A stretch of DNA of 64,000 nt from WTGA01 sp965231865 (GTDB lineage: Bacteria; Pseudomonadota; Gammaproteobacteria; Arenicellales; Poriferihabitantaceae). Below are positions 34,872 through 43,696 of this stretch, one piece after another. Both the position numbers and the translations under genes were made by a program. Location of the stretch: positions 620,001 through 684,000 of the forward strand of contig CBDDOJ010000001.1 of the NCBI GenBank assembly GCA_965231865.1, in the 5' to 3' direction. Positions within the stretch are counted from its first letter, which is position 1. Each line of letters begins with the position of its first letter. The notes below the pieces were generated by a model, which saw only the letters and a list, made by a program, of their open reading frames with translations, was not told where the DNA came from and ran no database searches.

Positions 34872-35912
34872 TTACCCCTCATTGTCGGGGCTGGGGTCCA
34901 GCGGATTGTGGCAGGCCACCGCATGTTCCGTTGAAATTTCTCTCATTCGGGGAGGTTGACTGGCACAGCGATTGAGGGCCCGTGGACAACGGCTCTCAAA
35001 TGCACACCCCGGGGGAGGCGATATCGGAGAAGGAATCTCCCCCTCGAGAAGCTGGCGAGGGCGTTTGCGTTCGACAACCGGGTCGGGTATCGGCACAGAG
35101 GATATGAGCGCACGGGAATACGGGTGAAGCGGTTTGCAAACCAACCTGTCTGATGGCGCGACTTCTGCCATGCGCCCGAAATACATGACGAGGGCACGGT
35201 CGGCAAGATGCTTCACTAGGCTCAGGTCATGCGTGATGAGAATAAGAGACAACCCAAACTCGTTCTTCAATTCCCGCAGCAGGTTCACGACTTGTGCCCG
35301 AACGGACACATCCAGGGCAGCAACGGGTTCGTCACAGATGATCAGCTTTGGCTTCAATACAAGCGCCCGGGCGATTCCAACCCGTTGACACTGGCCGCCG
35401 GAAAATTCGTGGGGGTAGCGATTAACCAAATTGGGAAGTAATCCGACTCTTTCCATCACAGTCCCCACCTGGTGTGTTACTTCTGATGATGACAGGCTGG
35501 GGTGATGGGTCTGCAACGGCTCACCAATGATCCTGCCCACGGTCATCCGTGGATTCAGTGCTGACAGGGGGTTCTGAAAAATCATTGTCATGTCACCACG
35601 AATGGCATACCGCGACCGCTGGCTTACCGTGGCGAGGTCTTTCCCTTTCCAATAGATTTTTCCAAAGGTCGGGTTCACGGTCCCGACGATTGACCGTGCA
35701 AGTGTTGTCTTTCCCGAACCGCTTTCACCAACAATACCCAGAGACTCCCGTTCTTTCAAACAAAAGGAAACCCCGTCTACGGCGGACAGTATCCGGGGCG
35801 CAGACCACGGCCAGCTCCCCTGTCCGGGAACGGTAAAGTCTACCTTGAGATCCTCCACTTTCAGCAGCGGCTTCACGGCCGGCCGTCTCCGCACTTTTTG
35901 AAGCAGGCCCAT
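34872..35912 (-). CDS. oppF: Oligopeptide ABC transporter ATP-binding protein OppF-like
   Basis: The ATPase has Walker A GESGSGKTTLAR, Q-loop IFQNPLSALNPRMTV, signature FSGGQCQRVGIARAL, Walker B LIICDEPVAALD and the C-terminal oligopeptide/dipeptide motif CAFESRCPRALNRC. The frame opens at 35957; Met at 35912 (MGLLQKVRRRP) overlaps oppD by 40 bp and looks more natural. It is the last opp gene. Confidence 0.85.
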   Translation of the reverse strand: MGLLQKVRRRPAVKPLLKVEDLKVDFTVPGQGSWPWSAPRILSAVDGVSFCLKERESLGIVGESGSGKTTLARSIVGTVNPTFGKIYWKGKDLATVSQRSRYAIRGDMTMIFQNPLSALNPRMTVGRIIGEPLQTHHPSLSSSEVTHQVGTVMERVGLLPNLVNRYPHEFSGGQCQRVGIARALVLKPKLIICDEPVAALDVSVRAQVVNLLRELKNEFGLSLILITHDLSLVKHLADRALVMYFGRMAEVAPSDRLVCKPLHPYSRALISSVPIPDPVVERKRPRQLLEGEIPSPISPPPGCAFESRCPRALNRCASQPPRMREISTEHAVACHNPLDPSPDNEG

Positions 35913-36844
35913 GATCGCGGGCCGGACCGGCTGATACCCGGAATCCGGGTGGAACATTCCTGGTCCCCAAGCGGGCAGCGGGGATGGAAAGGACAGCCTT
36001 CCAACAGGGGGCCCAGCATGTTCGGCGGGTTTCCGGAGATTGAATGCAGCTCGGAGACGTCACGGTCCAGGCGGGGAACCGCTTCAAGAAGCGCGGCAGT
36101 ATAAGGGTGAACCGGAGCAGCAAATATATCTTCGGTCGGTGCGGTTTCCATCACCCTCCCGCCATACATCACCATGACCCGGTCACTGCATCCTGCCACC
36201 AAACCAAGATCATGGGTAATCAGCAAAATGGTCATGTCATACGCCTGTCGAATGGACTTCAGCAACTCAACAATTTGTGACTGCATGGTGACATCAAGTG
36301 CGGTAGTCGGTTCGTCAGCAATCAGTATTCTGGGTCGACAAAGCAGCGACATGGCTATCATGATACGTTGACGCATCCCCCCTGAACATTCATGCGGAAA
36401 CTGGTCAAACCGGGTTTCCGCGTCCGCTATGTTGACCGATTTCAACATTTCAATGCACTGAAAGCGTGCTTCGGATCTTGACAGTTTTTGATGCAACCGG
36501 AGTACTTCTGTCATCTGGCTTGAAATTCGTTTGTACGGATTCAGCGAGGTCATCGGGTTCTGGAAGATCATCGCGATATCTCTGGCCCGGACCTGGGCCA
36601 TTGAGGCCTCGCAAAGACCCAGGATTTCTTTCCCGTCAAACTGGATCGAACCCGCCGCGTATGCACTTCGGGCAAGCAGCCCCATGATCGCAAACGCAGT
36701 CTGGCTCTTGCCCGAACCGCTTTCCCCGACGATAGCGAGTATTTCTCCCCTTCGCAGACTGAAACTGATGTCGTTGACGGCGTGTACAGGGCCATCTGCA
36801 GTCGAAAAGGTAACCGAGAGATTTCGGGTCTGCAGCAGGTCCAC
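35873..36844 (-). CDS. oppD: Oligopeptide ABC transporter ATP-binding protein OppD-like
   Basis: The 323-residue ATPase has Walker A GESGSGKSQTAF, Q-loop MIFQNPMTSLNPY, signature SGGMRQRIMIAMSL, Walker B ILIADEPTTALD and the C-terminal FHPRCPLGDQEC motif typical of OppD/DppD. It starts at the base directly after the oppC stop. Confidence 0.9.
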   Translation of the reverse strand: MDLLQTRNLSVTFSTADGPVHAVNDISFSLRRGEILAIVGESGSGKSQTAFAIMGLLARSAYAAGSIQFDGKEILGLCEASMAQVRARDIAMIFQNPMTSLNPYKRISSQMTEVLRLHQKLSRSEARFQCIEMLKSVNIADAETRFDQFPHECSGGMRQRIMIAMSLLCRPRILIADEPTTALDVTMQSQIVELLKSIRQAYDMTILLITHDLGLVAGCSDRVMVMYGGRVMETAPTEDIFAAPVHPYTAALLEAVPRLDRDVSELHSISGNPPNMLGPLLEGCPFHPRCPLGDQECSTRIPGISRSGPRSWACFKKCGDGRP

Positions 36845-37768
36845 TTACCGATCATCCTTGGGGTCCAGTGCATCACGCAAACCGTCCCCAACAAAGAAAA
36901 ATCCCAAAAGCGTGCTGATGAAGAAGAACAGCGGAAAACCGATTTGCCATAGAGTGCCGTACTGCATTTGAGAGGCACCGCTGTTGATCAGTGCTCCCAG
37001 GGAGGTATTTGGTTCCTGGACTCCCAGCCCGAGAAAACTGATGAAACTTTCATACAAAATCATGTTGGGAACCAACAGCGTCGCATAGACAATCACGACC
37101 CCCAGAAGATTCGGAATGATATGACGCCATATGATAATCAGCGGTGAAATTCCTGTGACCACGGCATGTTCCACGAACTCTTCCTGCTTAAGACTCATGG
37201 TCTGGCCACGGACGATTCGCGCCATATCCAGCCATGAAACCAGCCCTATTCCGATAAACAGGAGAATCACTGACCGTCCAAAAACCATCAACAGCAAAAT
37301 CAGTACAAACATGAATGGAATGGACATCAATATATCAACGATTCGCATCATGATACTGTCCGTAACCCCACCAATGTATCCGGACACGGTGCCATAGAAT
37401 GTCCCCACGATCACGGCAACCAGCGCACCGAACACACCTACCATCAATGAAACACGGGCTCCCATTGCAGTGCGAACAAAAATGTCTCTCCCCAATTCAT
37501 CGGTGCCGAAAAAATGCCCCATCTCCAATGAGGGGCGCCCTTTCAATTGAACATCCCCAAGTACATTCCAATCGATCGATTCTCCTGACCATCCACTTGA
37601 AACCGGTGCAAACAGTGCGTAGAGACAGATCAGTACGAGAAGAACCGTACTTCCGATTGCAGCATGATTGCGCATGAACCGGGCCCGGGAATCCTGCCAG
37701 AGTGATCGCCCATCAGACGAAGTCACTCTGCTTGCGGCATCGACACGCGCCTGGACGGGAAAAATCAT
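36845..37768 (-). CDS. oppC: Oligopeptide ABC transporter permease OppC-like
   Basis: The 307-residue permease has an N-terminal cytoplasmic tail, about six membrane spans and features of the family such as FGTDELGRDIFVRTAMGAR and FISFLGLGVQEPNTSLG near the C-terminus. It lies between oppB and oppD with 19 bp and 0 bp spacing. Confidence 0.9.
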   Translation of the reverse strand: MIFPVQARVDAASRVTSSDGRSLWQDSRARFMRNHAAIGSTVLLVLICLYALFAPVSSGWSGESIDWNVLGDVQLKGRPSLEMGHFFGTDELGRDIFVRTAMGARVSLMVGVFGALVAVIVGTFYGTVSGYIGGVTDSIMMRIVDILMSIPFMFVLILLLMVFGRSVILLFIGIGLVSWLDMARIVRGQTMSLKQEEFVEHAVVTGISPLIIIWRHIIPNLLGVVIVYATLLVPNMILYESFISFLGLGVQEPNTSLGALINSGASQMQYGTLWQIGFPLFFFISTLLGFFFVGDGLRDALDPKDDR

Positions 37769-37787
37769 TCTGCTTTCTGATTGCCCA

Positions 37788-38711
37788 TCAATAGCGGATC
37801 CGGGGGTCTATCCAGGCATAGAGCACATCCACAACCAGGTTGAACGTGACCGTCAGACAACCGGTAAGAATGGTGATTCCCATTATGAGTGGATAGTCAC
37901 GATTGATGGCTGCATTCACAAAAAACTGTCCGATTCCCCCTGTCGAAAAATACATGTCAATGACCACGGAACCGGTAATCATGCCGACAAAGGTCGGGCC
38001 GAGATAGGAAACCACCGGAAGCATGGCCGGCTTCAGGGCATGAAAGAATATGACCTGGCCAAACCCCAGGCCCTTGGCACGGGCCGTAAGGATAAAGTCG
38101 GCATTGAGCACCTCCAGCATTGATGACCGGGTGATACGGGCAATGGATGCCATAAAACTGGTGGAAAGTGCAATGACCGGCATGATCAGGTAAGGAAGCT
38201 GGCCACCTTGCCAGCCACCTCCTGGCAACCAGCCCAGCCAAAGCGTGAAGACCAGAACCAGTATCGGAGCCATCACAAAATTGGGCAATGCCTGGGCACC
38301 GATCGAGACACCGACTGCCAGGTAGTCCAGCCAGGTATTTTGCCGAATAGCCGCCGCGACACCGAGAGTCACTCCGACCAGTACGCTGACCAGAAAAGCC
38401 AGGAAACCGTAGGTCAGTGTGACCGGAAAACCCTGCAGGATAATGTCGGTGACCGTGCGGTCCTGGTAGGCAAACGATGGGCCAAAATCAAATTCAGTGA
38501 TAATCCGCCAGACATAGCCCAGTATCTGTTCCGCAAGCGGCCGGTCCAAACCATATCGGGCTTCAATGTTCGCAAGCACATCGGGTGGCAGGGGTCGTTC
38601 TCCAACAAAAGGGCTGCCTGGAGCCGCTACAATGAGCAGGTAAGAAAAGATGACCAGGGCTAAAATGGTCGGAATACCGACCAGAATACGTCGAATAATG
38701 TAGGCAATCAT
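37788..38711 (-). CDS. oppB: Oligopeptide ABC transporter permease OppB-like
   Basis: The 307-residue permease starts MIAYIIRRILVGIPTILALV, typical of OppB/DppB, and ends with PLIMGITILTGCLTVTFNLVVDVLYAWIDPRIRY. The coupling region EVLNADFILTARAKGLG is present. It begins 3 bp after the binding-protein gene. Confidence 0.9.
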   Translation of the reverse strand: MIAYIIRRILVGIPTILALVIFSYLLIVAAPGSPFVGERPLPPDVLANIEARYGLDRPLAEQILGYVWRIITEFDFGPSFAYQDRTVTDIILQGFPVTLTYGFLAFLVSVLVGVTLGVAAAIRQNTWLDYLAVGVSIGAQALPNFVMAPILVLVFTLWLGWLPGGGWQGGQLPYLIMPVIALSTSFMASIARITRSSMLEVLNADFILTARAKGLGFGQVIFFHALKPAMLPVVSYLGPTFVGMITGSVVIDMYFSTGGIGQFFVNAAINRDYPLIMGITILTGCLTVTFNLVVDVLYAWIDPRIRY

Positions 38712-38714
38712 ACC

Positions 38715-40370
38715 CTAATTCATAGAACTGTATTCCTTCGTCCGGTAAAGATCTTTCGAATACCACTGCTTCTGGACATTGTCATATGGCCACCCCTTTA
38801 TATCGGGTTTCAGCATGAACACACTGGAATAATGATAGACAGGAATGATAGCCATTTCATCTGCCAGGATGGTTTCGACTTCACTGTAATGGGATTGAGG
38901 ATCCACCTGTTTCTTGGCTTCCTCCATCAGATGATCCACTTGGGAATTGGAAAATCGCCCGCTGTTAACCGTATTGCCACTGGTCATGACATCGAGAAAT
39001 GTCGAGGCCTCATTGTAATCGCCACACCAGCCTGCCCGGGCCAGATCAAATTGCTGGCTGGAACGAATATCCAGGTAGGTTTTCCATTCATAATTGACCA
39101 ACTCGACCTCAATTCCCAGTTTTTGTTTCCACATCTGGGCAACAACCGTCGCAATCAGTTTATGGGCTTCTGATGTGTTATAAATAAACCTGAACTTGAG
39201 ATTGGATTCCCTGCCATATCCGGCTTCCTGCATCAGGCTTTTCGCTATGGAATCCCGGTCTGCCTGGGATAGTTTGAGATAGTCTATCTCCGGCATCTTG
39301 AACCCCGCAGTGGCCCAGTGCGTGAAGTTGTAGGCGGGATACTGCCCTCCCTTGAGTACGCTTTTGACGATCACATCCCGATCAACGGCATAGGACAGTG
39401 CCTTCCTGACACGTGGGTCCCGCAGTGCAGGATGTCCGGAATCCGTATGGTTGATTGCAAAATAGTAACTACAAAGGATCGGCACCGATTTGGCTTCATC
39501 AGGGTAGGAGGCGGCCAGATTTGGATACTGGCCGGACGGCACCCCGGTCATATCCAGTTCACCCGCCAAATATCGGGTCAGGGCCAAATTCTCGTCATTG
39601 ACCACCTTTCCGGTCACTCGTTCTATGAATGTCGCCTTGTTGTTCCAGTAGTAGGGATTCCGTTCACGGGTATGGTATTCCTTCGGCACATGTTCGGTCA
39701 GGGCATAAGCACCATTCGAAACGATGTTTTCAGGCCGGGTCCAAGCGGTCCCGTACTTCTCAATTGTGGCGCGATGGGTTGGGAAAAAGGTGGCATAGGT
39801 CGTCATTTCCGGAAAATAGGGCAATGGCTGTTCCAGATAAACCTCCAGTATATAGTCATCGACTGCAGTGACTCCAAGGTCCGTCGGTGCCCTTTCCCCG
39901 GCGATGATTTCCGAAGCATTTGAAATCATGCTGAGTCCAACGTACCAGGCATAGGGTGATGCCGTTGCCGGATCGACTGCCCGTCGCCAGGCATAGACAA
40001 AATCATGCGCTGTCAGGGGGTCTCCATTCGACCATTTGGCCGTGTCACGCAGGTGAAAGGTATAGGTTCTGTTTGCGTTGGAAATGACATGCCTTTCCGC
40101 CACTCCAGGGACCAGATTGCCTTTTTCGTCCTGATTGTACAGGCCTTCAAACAAATCCCGGAGAACATCGAACCCTTCAGAATCCTGATTCAACTGTGGG
40201 TCCAGAGTTGGGAACTCGTCCAGCATGCGATAGGAAAATACCTGGTGGTCCGAAAGTTCCTCACCGGTTTCTGGATGGAATGAATCCGCCTGGAGAGTAC
40301 CAACAGAAATTCCGACCATCATGCAAAAAAATCGAAACGAGGAAATCATATGGCGAGGCAAGCAATACAT
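38715..40370 (-). CDS. oppA: Oligopeptide-binding protein OppA-like
   Basis: The ~551-residue periplasmic protein has a signal peptide (ISSFRFFCMMVGISVGTLQA) and the OppA/MppA features FSYRMLDEFPTLDPQL, TYTFHLRDTAKWSNGDPLTAHDFVYAWRR and VRKALSYAVDRD. Met at 40349 is an alternative start that removes seven residues before the signal. It heads the opp operon and is the last chromosomal gene before the ICE junction, 180 bp from it. Confidence 0.9.
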   Translation of the reverse strand: MYCLPRHMISSFRFFCMMVGISVGTLQADSFHPETGEELSDHQVFSYRMLDEFPTLDPQLNQDSEGFDVLRDLFEGLYNQDEKGNLVPGVAERHVISNANRTYTFHLRDTAKWSNGDPLTAHDFVYAWRRAVDPATASPYAWYVGLSMISNASEIIAGERAPTDLGVTAVDDYILEVYLEQPLPYFPEMTTYATFFPTHRATIEKYGTAWTRPENIVSNGAYALTEHVPKEYHTRERNPYYWNNKATFIERVTGKVVNDENLALTRYLAGELDMTGVPSGQYPNLAASYPDEAKSVPILCSYYFAINHTDSGHPALRDPRVRKALSYAVDRDVIVKSVLKGGQYPAYNFTHWATAGFKMPEIDYLKLSQADRDSIAKSLMQEAGYGRESNLKFRFIYNTSEAHKLIATVVAQMWKQKLGIEVELVNYEWKTYLDIRSSQQFDLARAGWCGDYNEASTFLDVMTSGNTVNSGRFSNSQVDHLMEEAKKQVDPQSHYSEVETILADEMAIIPVYHYSSVFMLKPDIKGWPYDNVQKQWYSKDLYRTKEYSSMN

Positions 40371-40549
40371 GGACGATCAAAATCCTCACTGATTAGGGTG
40401 GTAAACCGGGAACGATATGAGTATATCCCACCCCTACGCCAGTTTGAAGTGCACACCCATTGTAGGGTGTGTTCTTGTGTTCTCTACAAAATATTGGGAT
40501 CCATGAAGAAATGAAATTATAGAATATATTTTATATTCAAGCCATTAAA

Positions 40550-40595
40550 TGGTGCCGGAAAGAGGAGTCGAACCTCCGACCTACTGATTACGAAT
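40550..40595 (-). repeat. Attachment site: 3' half of tRNA-Thr (CGU) at the ICE left end
   Basis: Read on the minus strand, these 46 bp match the anticodon loop to CCA end of tRNA-Thr: ATTCGTAATCAGTAGG, T arm CGGAGGTTCGACTCC and CCGGCACCA. Upstream of the anticodon the sequence no longer folds as a tRNA 5' half. So this is a 3' remnant left by integration. The intact tRNA-Thr, and probably the integrase, should be at the right end of the element. Confidence 0.8.
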
Positions 40596-40736
40596 TATGT
40601 ACGAATAGGTCCGATTCCTGTACGCCCCATTGGTTGATGACCGGTCCAGGGAGGGTCGCCTGGGTGCCTCGTGTGGGCGCCCCGCATCGTTGCCAAATGC
40701 TCAGTCTATTATTTATTAATAGGTTTCGGCACGGCT

Positions 40737-41621
40737 ATGAGCATGAGTACCACGATGAAAGTCATCAGTGCGTATTCCTCCAAGGGAGGAACGACGAAAA
40801 CGACGACAGTTGCCAATCTGGGCGGTCTCCTGGTTGATCTTGGTTTCCGCACCCTCCTCATTGATGCGGACAACACTCAACCTTCCCTGTCTTCCTATTA
40901 CCCGTTGACCCATCAGGCTCCTGACGGTCTTGTCAGGCTCATCAAGTCGAGGGAAATCGTGGACGACCTGCTCTCTCATACCGTCATCGAGGGATTGGAC
41001 ATCGTTTATGCGGACGACCATAAAAAGGAACTGTCATCTTTCATCAATGATGCCGCGGATGGCCGCCTTCGCATAAAACGGGCGATCAAGGAGTTCCAGG
41101 ACCACTGTCCGGACAAATACGATTTCATTCTCATTGATACACGAGGCGCGAAGGGTGTGCTGGTGGATTCGGCACTCATTGCAAGCGATATCATATTTTC
41201 TCCCATTCCCCCTGACAAGATATCCGCCACGGAATTTCATCGCGGAACGGTAAGGCGCCATCGTTCGATCGCCGACTCGGTCCGGTTCATGAATATGGAG
41301 ATTGGGCCAATTTTCGCGTTTCTGTGCCGCGTCGAGCGGACCCGGGACGCACAGGCCATTACGGAGGGAATCCGGCATTTATCCGAAGATATCGACGATA
41401 TCTATCTTCTGGATACCGAAATTCCGCACTCCACTGCGTATAAATCTGCGGCCACTTCACAAACCCCCATTCATCGGTTTGACAAAGGCAAGTACAAACG
41501 GATCCGAAACGGAGCGGATACCATGAACCAGCTGTGGCAGGAAATCATGGATTTATATCAATCCTTAAACCCGATTGCCGTACTGCCTGTTCCAGGAAGG
41601 GAGGTGTCCCATGGCGAATAA
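40737..41621 (+). CDS. parA: ParA/Soj-family partition ATPase
   Basis: The ~294-residue ATPase has a deviant Walker A motif (SSKGGTTKTTTVANLGGLLV), LLIDADNTQPSLSSYY and FILIDTRGAKGVL, typical of ICE-borne Soj/ParA. ATGs at 40737, 40743 and 40755 are possible starts; none has a strong ribosome site. It is the first ICE gene, 140 bp from the attachment site, as in PAPI-1-like elements, and overlaps the parB-like gene by 11 bp. It probably stabilises the excised or replicating form. Confidence 0.85.
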   Translation: MSMSTTMKVISAYSSKGGTTKTTTVANLGGLLVDLGFRTLLIDADNTQPSLSSYYPLTHQAPDGLVRLIKSREIVDDLLSHTVIEGLDIVYADDHKKELSSFINDAADGRLRIKRAIKEFQDHCPDKYDFILIDTRGAKGVLVDSALIASDIIFSPIPPDKISATEFHRGTVRRHRSIADSVRFMNMEIGPIFAFLCRVERTRDAQAITEGIRHLSEDIDDIYLLDTEIPHSTAYKSAATSQTPIHRFDKGKYKRIRNGADTMNQLWQEIMDLYQSLNPIAVLPVPGREVSHGE

Positions 41622-43107
41622 ACAGTCCGGCCCACAGGCGATTGCGAAACTGTTGAAGGCGGAACGATTTGAATCCACCGGAAATTCCCGGGTGGTTGAA
41701 GACCCGGCGGAACCCACATTGATGATATTGCCGCTGCAGTCCATCGAGCCCAGTACGCACAATCCCAGGTCTTCCCGCAATGCCCGTTTCGATGAAATCA
41801 AGGAATCCATTACCAACCTCGGCGGCTTGATTACCACCCTGACGGTCACGAGGATGCCGGGTGAAGAGGTGTATCGGCTGGATGCGGGGGGCAATACCCG
41901 CCTGGCGGCCATCAAGGCCGCCTATGAGGAGACCGGCGATGAACGGCTTGGGACCCTCACGGTGCTGTTCAAACCCTATGGTGGCGAAACCGCCATCCTG
42001 GTGAATCATCTCATTGAAAACAGCCTGCGCAGCGACAATACGTTTATTGAGAAGGCGGTTGCCATCCAGCAGACCATGGATCTGCTGGTCAAGGAAAAGG
42101 AGATTGCGGACCCTGAAAGGATATCGCCAAGAAAATGGATTGCCATGATCGGTGAAGACTACGGCTACCCGATACACAGGTCTGCCTTCCTTGGCTATCA
42201 ATATGCACTGACGCGGTTGGCTGAGACAATTCCGAATGCGCTGAATTCGGGAATGGGAAAACCGACCGTGCTCCGTATTCAGCGCATGGAAAACACCTAT
42301 CGAAAATATTGTGAAGAGCATGCGCTGACGGGTGAACAGTTCGAGATTGTTTTTGAACAGGCCCTCTCGGGTTGCGACACTGACCATCTGTTCGATGTAA
42401 ACCAGTTTGAACATGCCCTGCTGGACGAGATCAGCCACCATACCGGGAATGATGCCGATTCCATCGCACTGGAAATGCCCGGCGCAACCACACCGGTTGC
42501 GGGGAATGTACAGACAGATTCCGGTTCGGCGTATCCACCCATCCCGTCGGAGCAGGATGAAGCCGCCGCCCACCCGGGGCTTCCCGGGCCAACTCCGCCC
42601 GGACAGGCCGGTCAAGGGGAAATCAGTTCCGAAGAGACCGTCCGGCCGTCCAGCATTGCGACACCGATCGGGCTGGCTCTGGTCAAGCGCGAAATTTACC
42701 AGGCGGCCCGTGATTTTGCCAAACCGTTCGAGTTGTACGACCTGGTTACGGCCACGGAGTTTGGGTACGGGTTTTACATCGAGTATCCGCCAAAGCGACT
42801 GGGAAACGATTATCAGTCGGCCTGCTGGTGGTTTCTGCTGCATCTTTCAGAAATATTGCTGCAAAGAGACCCTTTTTTGTGGCTGTCTCAGGATTCACTG
42901 TTCGGGGTCCTGCTGAAACAGTTTTCAACCGAAGGCAAGGCGGGGCTTTTCAGTAAATTCAGCCCCATTGTCGGCCATCCCGCCGACATTGGGGAATGGG
43001 TCCCCGGTCTGCTGACCCACCCGGATGGAGCCATGGACAGCCTGTCGAGGTTGCTTGTACAGGTACATCGGGTTCGACAGGAAGAGCAGGAATCCGGCAA
43101 TGGGTAA
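41611..43107 (+). CDS. ParB-like ICE partition/nuclease-fold protein
   Basis: The 498-residue protein starts at ATG 41611 after GGGAGG. The ParB/Spo0J N-terminal domain is seen in LPLQSIEPSTHNPRSSRNA...FDEIKESITNLGGL and RLDAGGNTRLAAIKAAYEE (residues about 40-110). A Pro/Gln-rich linker (about 295-350) separates it from a C-terminal domain with YGFYIEYPPKRLGNDYQSACWWFLLHLSE. It is the natural partner of the ParA gene and a candidate binder of the palindromes spread over the ICE. Confidence 0.8.
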   Translation: MANKQSGPQAIAKLLKAERFESTGNSRVVEDPAEPTLMILPLQSIEPSTHNPRSSRNARFDEIKESITNLGGLITTLTVTRMPGEEVYRLDAGGNTRLAAIKAAYEETGDERLGTLTVLFKPYGGETAILVNHLIENSLRSDNTFIEKAVAIQQTMDLLVKEKEIADPERISPRKWIAMIGEDYGYPIHRSAFLGYQYALTRLAETIPNALNSGMGKPTVLRIQRMENTYRKYCEEHALTGEQFEIVFEQALSGCDTDHLFDVNQFEHALLDEISHHTGNDADSIALEMPGATTPVAGNVQTDSGSAYPPIPSEQDEAAAHPGLPGPTPPGQAGQGEISSEETVRPSSIATPIGLALVKREIYQAARDFAKPFELYDLVTATEFGYGFYIEYPPKRLGNDYQSACWWFLLHLSEILLQRDPFLWLSQDSLFGVLLKQFSTEGKAGLFSKFSPIVGHPADIGEWVPGLLTHPDGAMDSLSRLLVQVHRVRQEEQESGNG

Positions 43108-43696
43108 TACGGGGATGGCGGCGGACAACTTCCTGAACGATACGAACAGCACCCTTGCCGGGATGCTGCTGTTCAGCATGAAACAGGCGGCATTGGCCGA
43201 TAACGATGCGCTCAGGAAGATCGGATTTACGCCGGAATTGATCCGACTGCTCCAAACCATGGAGATGGAGGACATTGCCGAGTATGCCCGGTATGGGTCC
43301 CGGTATCTGCACATTTCCATTGACCCGAAGCGATTTGAGCAGATTCACCATATCATCCATGCCAGCGCCCAGGAGCGGCAATTGATCAATAACCTGATAA
43401 GGGCCCATATTTCCTACCAGTTTCTGCGCGACCAGTTTGGCATGACATCCAATGAAATTCGCGTTCGCAAGACCCGGCTCAGGATGGCCACCAAAGCCGG
43501 CCGCGGCAAGGCGCTGACCGACCGGGAAATCGCGACCATTTACCAGTCCTTCAAGAAAAAAAGCGTAATGGCGGCATCGAGGAGCCTCGCTCACTGGTAT
43601 CCGGAACTGATTCTCGCCATCTTCCAGATAACCGGCATTGATGCCGGAAAGATCGCCGGTCTGATCAGTGCGCAGGAGGCAGAAAATCGATTATGA
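43100..43696 (+). CDS. DUF2857-like ICE protein
   Basis: The 198-residue product (start 43100, overlapping the parB-like stop) is helix-rich with a possible HTH at FLRDQFGMTSNEIRVRKTRLRM. Position between ParB-like and STY4528-like genes matches DUF2857 proteins in this ICE class. Exact function is unknown; probably DNA-binding. Confidence 0.65.
   Translation: MGNTGMAADNFLNDTNSTLAGMLLFSMKQAALADNDALRKIGFTPELIRLLQTMEMEDIAEYARYGSRYLHISIDPKRFEQIHHIIHASAQERQLINNLIRAHISYQFLRDQFGMTSNEIRVRKTRLRMATKAGRGKALTDREIATIYQSFKKKSVMAASRSLAHWYPELILAIFQITGIDAGKIAGLISAQEAENRL

Noticed and set aside
40550..40630. Complete tRNA-Thr gene
   Set aside because: Only the anticodon-to-CCA half matches; the upstream part does not form a D arm or acceptor strand, so it is a 3' remnant.
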